Program-made: the position numbers and the translations under genes
From: Thermoprotei archaeon
GTDB taxonomy: Archaea > Thermoproteota > Thermoprotei > Thermoproteales > B15-G16
Length of the DNA: 55,434 nt
Assembly (NCBI GenBank): GCA_003649205.1
Contig: QMRC01000013.1
Coordinates: 1-55,434 of the forward strand
Direction: 5' to 3'
Notes under the pieces: model-generated
What the model was told of the DNA's origin: nothing
The model's input: the letters and a program-made list of their open reading frames with translations, nothing else
Database searches by the model: none
Shown: piece by piece, positions 42,687-51,829 of the stretch
Numbering within the stretch: position 1 is the stretch's first letter
How the letters are laid out: every line of letters starts with the position of its first letter

Positions 42687-42735
42687 GTGATGACTCCACG
42701 TGGCGTTGATGAGTGATATAGCTTACAAGGTCTGA
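42687..42735 (+). ncRNA. Box C/D sRNA candidate 5
   Basis: Perfect box C GTGATGA (42687-42693), 12-nt guide CTCCACGTGGCG, D' TTGA (42706-42709), 3-nt spacer, C' GTGATAT (42713-42719), 12-nt guide AGCTTACAAGGT, box D CTGA (42732-42735). Same 7-12-4-3-7-12-4 geometry as the candidates near 9.5 kb. Lies in the spacer before the phosphosugar mutase gene. Confidence 0.7.
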
Positions 42736-42817
42736 CTAGGTTAAGGTGGCCACGTGGATTAAGTTTTATTTTCTCTATTAACTTCTGTTCTTCAGTACGT
42801 TACTTGAGGTGAACTCC

Positions 42818-44179
42818 TTGGGTAGGTTGTTCGGTACTGATGGAGTTCGTGGTGTGGTTAATCGAGAATTGACTCCAGAGTTTGTCACTAGGCTAGCACT
42901 TGCTATAGGCACTTACTTCAGTGGTGGTGAAGTACTTCTTGGACATGATGGTAGATCAAGTAGTGTGGCGTATGCAGGTATTGTCGCAGGTTGCCTAGCA
43001 TCATGTGGATGTGAGGTCTATAACCTAGGTTACACGCCAACACCAACACTTCAGTACTTAGTCAAGAAGCACGGTTTCTCGGGTGGTGTAATGGTTACTG
43101 CATCCCATAATCCACCAGAGTACAACGGCATTAAGGTCATTAGTAGATTCGGAATTGAGATCCCTAGGGAGGATGAGCGGAAAATTGAGGATATATTCTT
43201 TGAGCAGAGATTCACTAGAGTTGACTACAGTAAGTTTGGTAAGGTTTATAGCTGTAGTGAGCTAATTGAGGATTACATAGACGATGTTGTGGCTAAAGTC
43301 GATGCTGACTTAATAGCTAAGAGGAGGTTTAAGGTGTTGCTTGATTGTGCTAATGGTGTAGCCTCCTTAACAGCTCCAGAGGTTGCTAGGAGGTTGGGTG
43401 CTAAAGTCATTTCAGTTAACTCACATATTGATGGTACGTTCCCAGGTAGAGCACCGGAACCAACTCCAGAGACCTTAGTGTCAACAGCTGAAATGGTAAA
43501 GAAACTCGATGTGGATTTTGGTGTTGCCTACGATGGTGATGGTGATCGATCGATCTTCATTGATAGGAGAGGAAGAGTTATCTGGGGTGATAGGTCAGGT
43601 ACATTACTCGCGATGTATCTCGTTGATAAGGGTAGGAGAGGACCTGTAGTTACAGCTGTATCGTCGTCATCCCTTGTCGAGGAGATCCTCAAGAAGAAGG
43701 GTGTTGATGTTGTGTGGACTCCTGTTGGTGCTATCTACATAGCGTGGAAGATCGTGGAGCTAAATGCTTGCTGTGGGTTTGAGGAGAATGGTGGTTTCCT
43801 CTATCCTGAGTTAGTACCTGTTAGAGATGGTACTATGACTACAGCATTGATGATGCAGATGTTAGCTGATCTAAATGCTAGTCTAGATGAATTATACGAT
43901 AAGTTACCAAGTTACGTACTGCTGAAGACAAAGGTAAGGCTTGAACCAGAGAAGAAGGTACTAGTACCAAAACTCATTGAGAGGTTGTCAGCTGAATTCA
44001 GTGAATACAAGTGCATCACAGTTGATGGAATAAAGGTTATCATGCCAGATGGTTGGTTCCTGGTCAGACCTTCAGGTACTGAACCTGTACTGAGGATATT
44101 CATTGAGTTCAAGACCGAGGATAGATTGAGGGAGATCTACGATAAGGTAATGAAAATTATCAAGGAGGTTCTAGGGTAG
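42818..44179 (+). CDS. Phosphoglucosamine/phosphomannomutase family protein
   Basis: 453 residues from TTG 42818. GAGGTGA at 42806-42812 is an ideal ribosome-binding site for this TTG, whereas GTG 42809 would overlap it; the protein then begins MGRLFGTDGVRG as usual. Active serine in VMVTASHNPPEYNG, metal loop AYDGDGDRSIF, sugar loop FEENGGFLYP and phosphate loop RPSGTEPVLRI are all present. Archaeal members interconvert glucosamine-6-/1-phosphate, mannose or glucose phosphates; specificity cannot be read. Six bases before gltX. Confidence 0.9.
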   Translation: MGRLFGTDGVRGVVNRELTPEFVTRLALAIGTYFSGGEVLLGHDGRSSSVAYAGIVAGCLASCGCEVYNLGYTPTPTLQYLVKKHGFSGGVMVTASHNPPEYNGIKVISRFGIEIPREDERKIEDIFFEQRFTRVDYSKFGKVYSCSELIEDYIDDVVAKVDADLIAKRRFKVLLDCANGVASLTAPEVARRLGAKVISVNSHIDGTFPGRAPEPTPETLVSTAEMVKKLDVDFGVAYDGDGDRSIFIDRRGRVIWGDRSGTLLAMYLVDKGRRGPVVTAVSSSSLVEEILKKKGVDVVWTPVGAIYIAWKIVELNACCGFEENGGFLYPELVPVRDGTMTTALMMQMLADLNASLDELYDKLPSYVLLKTKVRLEPEKKVLVPKLIERLSAEFSEYKCITVDGIKVIMPDGWFLVRPSGTEPVLRIFIEFKTEDRLREIYDKVMKIIKEVLG

Positions 44180-44185
44180 AGTACA

Positions 44186-46012
44186 ATGACACTAGATATT
44201 GAGCTAGTTAGGAAGGTAGCTCTCAAGTATGCTCTCTTAAATGCTATTGAGCATGGTGGAAAGGCGGCTACAGGTCCTGTTGTGAATAAGGTTCTCGGTG
44301 AACTACCTCACTTACGTAAGGTAGCTAGAGAGATTGTGAAGGTTGTACAGGAAATTGTTCAGGAAGTAAATTTAATGAGTATTGACAAACAGAAGAGACT
44401 TCTCGAAGAGAAATTCCCAGAAGTGCTTAAGTCGAGGGAAAGACCAAGTGAGGAGAAGAAGCTGCCTCCACTACCTAACGTCAATAAGTGGGGTAGAGTC
44501 GTAACTAGATTCGCACCTAATCCTGATTTTGTATTACATTTAGGTAGTGCAAGACCTGCTATATTGAGCTACGAGTATGCTAGGTTGTACAACGGTAAGT
44601 TCATACTTAGATTTGAGGACACGGATCCTAGAACTAAGAGACCATTGCTCGATCCAGATAGAGGTATTGATGCGTACGAGATGATTAGGGAAGACCTTAG
44701 ATGGTTAGGACTTAGGTGGAGTGAGGAGTACATTCAATCAGAGAGGTTAGAGATCTACTATAGTTATGCGAAGAAGTTAATTGAGTTGGGAGGAGCTTAC
44801 GTATGTACTTGCCCAGCTGAGAAGTGGAGAGAGTACAGAGACAGGGGAATGGCTTGTCCCTGTAGGAATAGAATGATTGAGGAGAATCTTGAGCTATGGG
44901 ATAGATTAGTGAATGGTCAACCTGTGATTCCGGGCAAGAATAGACTAGATGAAGGTGATGCCGTACTACGTGTGAAAACAGATCTAAGCCATCCAGATCC
45001 ATCAGTTAGAGATTGGGTTGCCTTTAGGATCGTAGATCCTGAGAAATATCCTCACCCATACCTACTTTATAGATATGGTAGGAACAAAGCTCTAAGATAT
45101 TGGATGTGGCCAACATACAACTTCGCCTGTGCAATAGATGATCACCTAATGGGTGTAACACATATCTTGAGGGCTCAAGAACATAGTATCAATACAGTTA
45201 AGCAAATGTACATCTACAAGTACATGGGCTGGAAGTACCCAGAAGCAATTCACTTTGGTAGATTAAAGCTAGAGGGTACCGTACTCAGTAAGTCAAGGAT
45301 TAGAGAGGGTATTGAAAGAGGTCTCTTCACAGGATTCGATGACCCTAGATTACCTACTCTAGCTGGTTTAAGGAGGAGAGGTATCTTACCCGAGACTATA
45401 TGGAGGATAATCTTGGACGTTGGGATAAAGCCAACTGATGCATCGATAAGTCTCGAAAACCTCTTCTCAATAAATAAGAAGATACTTGATCCACAAGTAG
45501 ATAGGTACATGTTCGTACCAGATCCCGTAAAGTTAGTTATTGAGGATGTACCTAGTGAACTCGAAGCAGTACTGAAGAGACACCCCACAAGAACTGAGAG
45601 AGGTGCGAGGGTTCTAAAGCTTCGTCCAGAGAACAGTGAGCTAACACTCTACATCTCTAGAAGCGATCTAGAGCTTATGAAGGTGGGGTTAATAGTTAGG
45701 TTAATGGAGCTATGTAATGTAACGGTACTCGAAGTAAGTCGAGACATCATTAGAGCTAGATACCATAGCAAGGATGTAAGTGAGGTAAAGAAGTTTGAAC
45801 CACCAATAATTCAGTGGGTTCACCCAGCCTATAGCGTAGAGGTATCTGTCATAGTTCCTGAAGGTATGAACCTTAAAACAGTACGTGGTCTTGCAGAGGA
45901 CTCCGTAAGACAGCTAGAGGTAGGTGCTAGAATTCAGTTTGTAAGATTTGGATTTGTTAAACTCGATGAGAGAACACCTTCTGAGCTAAGGTTTATATAC
46001 ATACATCCCTAG
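44186..46012 (+). CDS. gltX: Glutamyl-tRNA synthetase (archaeal type)
   Basis: 608 residues. Class I synthetase: the HIGH-equivalent is RFAPNPDFVLHLGSARPA and the KMSKS-equivalent is GTVLSKSRIREG. A ~100-residue N-terminal extension and a beta-barrel C-terminal anticodon domain mark the archaeal/eukaryotic GlxRS branch. CTCPAEKWREY and CPCR keep the zinc-like cysteines. Probably charges both tRNA-Glu and tRNA-Gln, with an amidotransferase elsewhere (family knowledge). Second gene of the operon with the phosphosugar mutase. Confidence 0.96.
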   Translation: MTLDIELVRKVALKYALLNAIEHGGKAATGPVVNKVLGELPHLRKVAREIVKVVQEIVQEVNLMSIDKQKRLLEEKFPEVLKSRERPSEEKKLPPLPNVNKWGRVVTRFAPNPDFVLHLGSARPAILSYEYARLYNGKFILRFEDTDPRTKRPLLDPDRGIDAYEMIREDLRWLGLRWSEEYIQSERLEIYYSYAKKLIELGGAYVCTCPAEKWREYRDRGMACPCRNRMIEENLELWDRLVNGQPVIPGKNRLDEGDAVLRVKTDLSHPDPSVRDWVAFRIVDPEKYPHPYLLYRYGRNKALRYWMWPTYNFACAIDDHLMGVTHILRAQEHSINTVKQMYIYKYMGWKYPEAIHFGRLKLEGTVLSKSRIREGIERGLFTGFDDPRLPTLAGLRRRGILPETIWRIILDVGIKPTDASISLENLFSINKKILDPQVDRYMFVPDPVKLVIEDVPSELEAVLKRHPTRTERGARVLKLRPENSELTLYISRSDLELMKVGLIVRLMELCNVTVLEVSRDIIRARYHSKDVSEVKKFEPPIIQWVHPAYSVEVSVIVPEGMNLKTVRGLAEDSVRQLEVGARIQFVRFGFVKLDERTPSELRFIYIHP

Positions 46013-46037
46013 AGTAGAGTTGAGTTAGGCGATAAAC

Positions 46038-46478
46038 ATGTTTGAATCTAGCATATCTGGTAGGTCCGTTAGGAAGCTACTTAGACTCATAGAGAGGAAT
46101 CTAGAGGCACAGAAAGAGATGAAGAAAATTCTAGAAGAAAGTCTTAGATCTATTGATAAAGGTGATAGACTATCACTCCTCCTCTCAGCACAACTAGCCT
46201 GCATGTACATAGAACAGAACTTGTACGAACTTGAGAAGTGGCTTCAATCCTCGCAAATAATGTCTCTAATGCCTAAAGAGCTGCTCAAGGAGTTTAGTGA
46301 AGAAATTCTAAAGATAGCGGAAGAACTCATTGAGTTCGATATAAAGCACACCTCAGAGTACCGAGACTACATGTATAAGTTACTTAGAGAGGATAAGTTA
46401 CCTAAGATCTTCCTAACATCATTTACAAGACCTGGAGAAGAGAGAAGAGAGGAAAGGAGAATACCATACTTAGTATAA
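46038..46478 (+). CDS. Small helical protein, DUF2153-like
   Basis: 146 residues, charged and nearly all helical, with likely coiled-coil stretches (RKLLRLIERNLEAQKEMKKI, ELLKEFSEEILKIAEELIEF). It resembles the crenarchaeal DUF2153 family, whose function is unknown; that match is from memory and tentative. Follows gltX by 25 bp on the same strand and converges with the dtdA gene. Confidence 0.55.
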   Translation: MFESSISGRSVRKLLRLIERNLEAQKEMKKILEESLRSIDKGDRLSLLLSAQLACMYIEQNLYELEKWLQSSQIMSLMPKELLKEFSEEILKIAEELIEFDIKHTSEYRDYMYKLLREDKLPKIFLTSFTRPGEERREERRIPYLV

Positions 46479-46479
46479 C

Positions 46480-47337
46480 TCATCTCTTAATGACAGTAAA
46501 TCCATGTACTTTACCTAGCTCGTTAGCAATTTCATATAACCTCTTTCTTAAACCACCCTTAATCCCCTTCCAATCAAAGATAATCTCAGTGACAACTTCA
46601 CTACATCTCTTAACTGCCATAACAATTTCATTACTACTAATTCCCTCAAGTACATACTCCGGAACTATGTGCCCAAATGCAATCCCCTCTCTAAGCGCTA
46701 TTGAAGTGAATTTAGGTGCGTAGTGTGGTCCTCCAATGCCTACAGCCACATGCTTAACCTGTTTTGCCTCAATAGCTGCCTCGATAGCATGAACAAGTAC
46801 CTCAGCTGCTTTCTCATTCCTCCATTCCTCCTCGCTACTACCAATTTCTATGAACATTACAGGAGTTGCCTCAAGGTATGGCCCATGGTGTGTTGCTTCA
46901 TAACTTATAGACCAGCCCTCAAGACCAAATTCTCTGCTCAGATTATGTAGAGTACGAAGGGCTTCAAGCATATTTGAAGGTGGTGCAATACATATTGAAC
47001 GAGGTCTACCGCCATACCTAGCTTCATCAGTCCAATTTCCAGGTACGTGAGTTAGTAAACTCGGTCTTCTACTAGCTGATTCGTGTCTACTAACGAAGAT
47101 GAACAGTTGTGTCACTACGTAGTTTTCTAGGTAATCAACGTACAGTAAGTCGTCAGGAACAGAAATCACGTAGAATCTTTCATCAGGATCCTTATAGACT
47201 TCACTACCGAATAGGTAGGTACCTGTATTCCTCAACCTAGATATCTCAATTAACTTCTTCAGTACTGTATCTGAAGCAGGATCAACCCTTGAGGTCACAA
47301 TACAGTACCTACATGCCAGCTTATGGGTAGTCGACAT
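46480..47337 (-). CDS. dtdA: D-aminoacyl-tRNA deacylase (archaeal DTD2/GEK1 type)
   Basis: 285 residues. The enzyme hydrolyses D-amino acids from mischarged tRNAs. TATHHGPYLEATP-type block (YEATHHGPYLEATPVMFIEI), GIGGPHYAPKFT and AFGHIVPEY are hallmarks of the archaeal/plant DTD2 family. Full length. Start ATG 47337, 62 bp from the divergent M50 gene. Archaea lacking bacterial Dtd use this enzyme (family knowledge). Confidence 0.93.
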   Translation of the reverse strand: MSTTHKLACRYCIVTSRVDPASDTVLKKLIEISRLRNTGTYLFGSEVYKDPDERFYVISVPDDLLYVDYLENYVVTQLFIFVSRHESASRRPSLLTHVPGNWTDEARYGGRPRSICIAPPSNMLEALRTLHNLSREFGLEGWSISYEATHHGPYLEATPVMFIEIGSSEEEWRNEKAAEVLVHAIEAAIEAKQVKHVAVGIGGPHYAPKFTSIALREGIAFGHIVPEYVLEGISSNEIVMAVKRCSEVVTEIIFDWKGIKGGLRKRLYEIANELGKVHGFTVIKR

Positions 47338-47399
47338 ACAACTTTATGAGGAATAACACCTTAATTAGGGTCTCCTAGGTGTGTTACTGAGGTGTTTGT

Positions 47400-47984
47400 G
47401 TGTTTACTAGGGATGAGATTAAAGACTTAGTTGTGGCACTAGCGATTACGATCCTCATATTCTCCTCAGGTATGTATAGACAGCCAATATTATCGCTAGT
47501 GACGGTACTATCCAATCCAAAGCTCTTGCTATACGTAATTACTGTGGTTACCATATCCTTAGTCCCTCACGAATTTCTTCACAAGTACGTAGCTATGAAG
47601 TTAGGTTACCCAGCTAGGTACATGTTATCTAAGAGGCTAGCGCTATTATCCCTCATAAGCATACTTCTACCGTTTAAGATCATCGCTACAGGTTATGTAG
47701 CAGTCTTCTCTTGGTACCCCATACCTAGGAGAGATGAAGGTTTGATTGCTGTTGCTGGTCCTACGATAAATCTTATACTTGCACTCGCAACTACAACACT
47801 GTACGTAGTATTAGGGAACTTCTTACTATGGTTCATTGCATGGATTAACTCTCTAATCCTATTCTTCAACCTACTACCAATACCACCACTTGATGGCTGG
47901 AGGATACTGAAGTGGAGCTTTAAGCTGTGGATTACCATATTTCTAATCTCAATAGCGCTACTGGTAGTAACATACGTGGTGTAG
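47400..47984 (+). CDS. M50-type site-2 protease-like membrane protein
   Basis: 194 residues with about five hydrophobic segments. VPHEFLHKYVAMKLGYPARY contains HExxH (His57, Glu58, His61) within the membrane, and IPPLDGWRIL near residue 167 is the third-ligand loop (usually NPLDG). These are the hallmarks of intramembrane zinc proteases, in a minimal archaeal form without a PDZ domain. GTG start. Followed after 3 bp by the DUF354 gene. Confidence 0.85.
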   Translation: MFTRDEIKDLVVALAITILIFSSGMYRQPILSLVTVLSNPKLLLYVITVVTISLVPHEFLHKYVAMKLGYPARYMLSKRLALLSLISILLPFKIIATGYVAVFSWYPIPRRDEGLIAVAGPTINLILALATTTLYVVLGNFLLWFIAWINSLILFFNLLPIPPLDGWRILKWSFKLWITIFLISIALLVVTYVV

Positions 47985-47987
47985 AGT

Positions 47988-49040
47988 ATGGGTCTTGAGC
48001 TATGGTTTGATGTACTTACACCGAAGCATGCTAGAATGGCCTCTGTACTGTACCATGAGCTAGGTGGTAGGGTACTTGTGACCTGTAGAGAGCACGACTG
48101 CACCAGGTACATACTGGAGAAGTATGGTGTGAAGTACGTGTGTATTGGGAAGTATGGTGGAGGTACTAGAGAGGGAAAGTTGAGAGCATACGCTGAGAGA
48201 GTGTTAAAGCTAGTTGACTTAATCTCTAGCTCAGGAACTAGAGTCCACGTATCCATGTGTTCACCAGAGGGCGTTAGAGTAGCTTTTGGACTAGGTAAAC
48301 CAATTCTACTACTTGTAGATACTCCTCACTCATACTATGTCTGCAGATTAACGGTACCACTAGCTAGTGCACTACTACTACCAAAGTGTATTACTGCTGA
48401 TAGGTTATCGTATGCTCTACCTAGGTGTGGTGTGGTTATCGAGTACTTTGATGGAGTTTTTGAGGTTGCGTGGATTTTGAGACATAGAGTGGATCCTGAT
48501 GAGTTGTCCAAGCTAGGTTTAGAGGAGTTTAGGTACATTCTCGTTAGAACAGGTGAAACATTAGCTTCTTACTACAGTGCACGTGATGTAACTGGAGTGG
48601 ATCAAGTGCTTCATCTTCTCTCTGAGAAGCTTCCTAGTAATACAAAGATCCTTGCAATACCTAGGTATCCAGAACATGTTGAGTACCTAGAGAAGTTAAG
48701 GAGGGTAATTGTTCCGAGAGAACCTGTAGATACACTATCTCTATGTAGGTACGCTATAGCTGTTATCTCAGGTGGTGGAACAGTAGCTACAGAAGCCGCA
48801 CTGCTAGGTACACCAGCAATAACGGTATTTCCACATGACTTCGAAGTTAGAAAGTTTGTAGCGTCAAGAGGATACCCGCTCTACTGGTGCCCTAATCCTT
48901 ACGAAGCTGTGAAGAAGGTTCTTAGCATAGTCAAACGTGTTAAAGCTCATCGGGGGGATTTACTAAAGGTAAGTGATGTGCTAGAGGATCCAATACCAAA
49001 GATCATTCAGATTTGTAGACAATTCTTGGATTCTTCTTAA
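47988..49040 (+). CDS. DUF354 protein (GT-B glycosyltransferase-like)
   Basis: 350 residues. ELWFDVLTPKHARMASVLYH at the N-terminus and VISGGGTVATEAALLGTPAI near the C-terminus are the DUF354 signatures; the latter corresponds to the sugar-nucleotide binding site of GT-B folds. A role in building cell-surface glycans is possible, but activity is unknown. Second gene of a pair with the M50 protease. Its 3' end overlaps a convergent small gene by 38 bp. Confidence 0.8.
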   Translation: MGLELWFDVLTPKHARMASVLYHELGGRVLVTCREHDCTRYILEKYGVKYVCIGKYGGGTREGKLRAYAERVLKLVDLISSSGTRVHVSMCSPEGVRVAFGLGKPILLLVDTPHSYYVCRLTVPLASALLLPKCITADRLSYALPRCGVVIEYFDGVFEVAWILRHRVDPDELSKLGLEEFRYILVRTGETLASYYSARDVTGVDQVLHLLSEKLPSNTKILAIPRYPEHVEYLEKLRRVIVPREPVDTLSLCRYAIAVISGGGTVATEAALLGTPAITVFPHDFEVRKFVASRGYPLYWCPNPYEAVKKVLSIVKRVKAHRGDLLKVSDVLEDPIPKIIQICRQFLDSS

Positions 49041-49389
49041 TGCACTCTATAATCTTCATGAGGAAGAGAGCTTCCATATAGTCTACTCTATCTTCGAGAC
49101 ATTTAATACCCCTCTTCTCGATTTCAGCTAGAAACTCGTCAATGCTCTTACCTCTTCTCCTCTCGATATCCTCAAGTAGCTTCCTAAGATACTCTGGAGA
49201 GAATCCACCATATTCACGGTAGCAAGGTGGGTACGGTATACCGAGTTCCTTACACAACTGCACAATGACGTAGCAGGTCTCAGGATCTCTACCTTCAGGA
49301 CATCTATCTATACAGAACATCATAGCATACTTGATTAATTTCTCAAGAACCCACCTAGGAACAGTGATAAAGTCCTCAGAACACGTCAT
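49003..49389 (-). CDS. Small cysteine-containing protein, unknown
   Basis: 128 residues. A helical N-terminus with CIDRCPEGRDPETCYVIVQL is followed by CKELGIPYPPC; the four to six cysteines could bind metal. Helical C-terminal half (EYLRKLLEDIERRRGKS). No family recognised. The last part overlaps the DUF354 gene antisense. ATG start at 49389. Confidence 0.5.
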   Translation of the reverse strand: MTCSEDFITVPRWVLEKLIKYAMMFCIDRCPEGRDPETCYVIVQLCKELGIPYPPCYREYGGFSPEYLRKLLEDIERRRGKSIDEFLAEIEKRGIKCLEDRVDYMEALFLMKIIECIKKNPRIVYKSE

Positions 49390-49432
49390 AAGTACTAAAC
49401 CTCGTATTTCACAATAAGATTACAAACTATTA

Positions 49433-49921
49433 ATGGGATTACGCATGGATTACCAAATACAGCACAACAGGATACTACTGAGATCGAATAGAAGTACTCT
49501 ATCATTAGTACTGAATCCTCTAGCGTTTAGAGTACGCACTAAAGACGGTACCTTAACTACTGAAAGCGATGAAGTTGCTGTGCTAGCTGGAGTAGAGAAG
49601 TGCTTCAGATATGGATTAGTACTGAGCCTGGTAGTTAAGGTACTGAGTAACATATACCCTCTTGAATGTCCCATAGCTGTAGTAGAGACAGATAAACCAC
49701 ATAGAATCTACATCAACCTACTAGTAGCACTAGACACCATACTGTACTGCACTGCACTTCATGACCAGTACTACACCTACTTTACTCAACACAGCAAATC
49801 TAGGTCGATACTAGTGATGAGGAAGATCTCGGGTAAGGACATCTACTGTGGTGAAACTTCCTCACTAAGAGTATTGCTACTACTTCGACCCAGTATTCGC
49901 TCACATTCCATAATTAATTGA
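49433..49921 (+). CDS. Uncharacterised protein
   Basis: 162 residues, mixed beta/alpha (STLSLVLNPLAFRVRTKDG; LVLSLVVKVLSNIYPLE; PHRIYINLLVALDTIL). No family recognised. The 3' end overlaps the Fap7-like gene on the other strand by 79 bp; the true stop may be correct, as convergent overlaps occur elsewhere in the window. In-frame ATG four codons downstream is an alternative start. Confidence 0.45.
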   Translation: MGLRMDYQIQHNRILLRSNRSTLSLVLNPLAFRVRTKDGTLTTESDEVAVLAGVEKCFRYGLVLSLVVKVLSNIYPLECPIAVVETDKPHRIYINLLVALDTILYCTALHDQYYTYFTQHSKSRSILVMRKISGKDIYCGETSSLRVLLLLRPSIRSHSIIN

Positions 49922-50487
49922 GTTAGCTCCTCACTCTCATCCAGTAGCCAATCTATTTGCTGCCTATACGGACTTGGATCTATACCTCCTCTAACTATAC
50001 CGAGCACTATATCGCATATCGTATCGACATCAAGACCAGTAACATTAATCTCGAAAACCTTCTCCGAACTAAACCATGATCTAGCTTCGTTAGCGATGAC
50101 ACCAATGTACTCAGCAAGTACATTCTCAGCAATCTTCTCCTCCTTACTACTGTACCTAGCTCTAAGTCTCTTAACCAGTTCAAGAGGGTGTAGTCTCAGT
50201 ACAAAGATGTGCGTTACTAGGTCAGGGGGCATTACTGACGGTATGTGAGTATCAACAACTACCTTACTTAGCTCAGCTAGGTACTCACGTAGCTCACTCC
50301 TAGCTCTCTCAAGATCAATCACATAAGTATCTCTCCTAGCATCGTACTCTACACAGAGATTATGGCTGAGACAAAAACTACCGACATCAATGTACTCGGC
50401 ATTCAATACCTGAGATAGTTTCTTAGCTACAGTTGTCTTACCTGTACCTGGTGTACCTGTTATCAGTACTCTGAGGACTTGAGTCAT
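49843..50487 (-). CDS. AK6/Fap7-type adenylate kinase-like NTPase
   Basis: 214 residues. P-loop GTPGTGKTT (11-19), then NAEYIDVGSFC and VVDTHIPS, typical of the Fap7/AK6 family. The homologues act in small-subunit ribosome maturation with uS11 and have adenylate kinase activity. Slightly longer than usual at the C-terminus. ATG overlaps the asnS stop (ATGA), so the two genes are translationally coupled. Confidence 0.88.
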   Translation of the reverse strand: MTQVLRVLITGTPGTGKTTVAKKLSQVLNAEYIDVGSFCLSHNLCVEYDARRDTYVIDLERARSELREYLAELSKVVVDTHIPSVMPPDLVTHIFVLRLHPLELVKRLRARYSSKEEKIAENVLAEYIGVIANEARSWFSSEKVFEINVTGLDVDTICDIVLGIVRGGIDPSPYRQQIDWLLDESEELTQLIMECERILGRSSSNTLSEEVSPQ

Positions 50488-51791
50488 GGGTATACTCTAC
50501 GGATATCTCTTGGGAACGGTATGGCATCTCTAATGTGGTCAAGTCCACAGATCCACATAACCAATCTATCTACTCCGAGACCAAATCCTGAGTGGGGAAC
50601 TGAACCATATCGTCTCAGGTCGATGTACCACTGATAATCATCTGGATTCAATCCAAATCTCTTGATCTTCTCTATGAGTTCCCGCGCGTCATCTATCCTC
50701 TGACCACCACCAATTATCTCACCATACCCTTCAGGAGCTAACATGTCCTCTGACAGAGTGATTTCCGGTCTCTCAGGATCATTCTTATGGTAAAACGCTT
50801 TACAAGTCTCTGGATAACCAATAACGAATATCGGTGTCTCGAAGTCCTTTGTCAACTCCCTCTCTTCATCAGCTCCCAAATCATCACCCCACTTAATGTT
50901 GAACCCCTTCCTCTGAAGTCTCTCAATAACCTCATCGTACGATAGTCTTGGGAAAGGTGGCTTCACCCTCTCAAGGTGTTCAATTCTCCTACCCAGTATC
51001 GATAACTCCTCGAGGTTCTTCTCGAGAACCCTCCTAACGATGTGGTAAATTAGCTCCTCCTCCACTCTCATAATATCATCGAGCGTAGCCCAAGCAACCT
51101 CGGCTTCAGCATGCCAGAACTCAGTTAAGTGTCTCCTAGTTCTCGACTTCTCAGCTCTAAATGATGGAGCTACCGTGTACACTCTCTCCAAGCTATAGAT
51201 CAAGGCCTCTAAGTAGAACTGAGCACTTTGTGTAAGGTACACATTCTCTCTATCGAAGTACTTAACAGGAAACAACGTAGCACCACCCTCAACAGCAGCA
51301 GTTACGAAGATAGGACAGTGAACCTCATAGAAACCTCTAGATCTGAAGAACTCGTGAATTGCCTCAAACACAGTACTCCTAACCTTAAGTATTGAAGTCA
51401 TCTTTCTACTCCTAATCCATAAGTGACGTAGGTCAAGTAGTATCTCCGAATCAGCCCTCGCAGCTGACTCAGTTATGGGAAAGGCTTCAGCTATGTGAAC
51501 AGGCTCGAGCTTAGTAACTCGAACCTCGTAACCACCTGGTGCTCTAGGATCCTTAGCAACAACCCCCCAAACCTTCACCGAAGACTCAATTGTCAACTTC
51601 CTAGATAACTCGAAGTGAGGAGAATCCCTCTTAACAACACACTGAATAATACCTGTAGAATCACGTAGCAAGATAAAGGTTGAGTCCTTTAAAGTCCTCA
51701 ATCTATAGACCCAACCTCTCAACGCTACTTCCCTACCCACATACTCATCAGATTGAACATCCCTGACATGTAGGAAGGCACCCATGTACAT
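50484..51791 (-). CDS. asnS: Asparaginyl-tRNA synthetase
   Basis: 435 residues, close to the archaeal length. The N-terminal OB-fold anticodon domain (VALRGWVYRLRTLKDSTFIL) is followed by the class II core: CPIFVTAAVEGGATLFPVKY, motif 2 FRAEKSRTRRHLTEFWHAEA and motif 3 GFGLGVDRLVMWICGL. The TAAVEGGATLF stretch separates AsnRS from AspRS (which has SATEGGA at the same place). An initial ATG at 51791, or the next one three codons in (51782), is possible. TATA-like GCATAAAAA lies about 30 bp upstream. Confidence 0.93.
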   Translation of the reverse strand: MYMGAFLHVRDVQSDEYVGREVALRGWVYRLRTLKDSTFILLRDSTGIIQCVVKRDSPHFELSRKLTIESSVKVWGVVAKDPRAPGGYEVRVTKLEPVHIAEAFPITESAARADSEILLDLRHLWIRSRKMTSILKVRSTVFEAIHEFFRSRGFYEVHCPIFVTAAVEGGATLFPVKYFDRENVYLTQSAQFYLEALIYSLERVYTVAPSFRAEKSRTRRHLTEFWHAEAEVAWATLDDIMRVEEELIYHIVRRVLEKNLEELSILGRRIEHLERVKPPFPRLSYDEVIERLQRKGFNIKWGDDLGADEERELTKDFETPIFVIGYPETCKAFYHKNDPERPEITLSEDMLAPEGYGEIIGGGQRIDDARELIEKIKRFGLNPDDYQWYIDLRRYGSVPHSGFGLGVDRLVMWICGLDHIRDAIPFPRDIRRVYP

Positions 51792-51829
51792 GTCCTCAAA
51801 GGAGTTGTACAGAACGGGTTTTTATGCCT

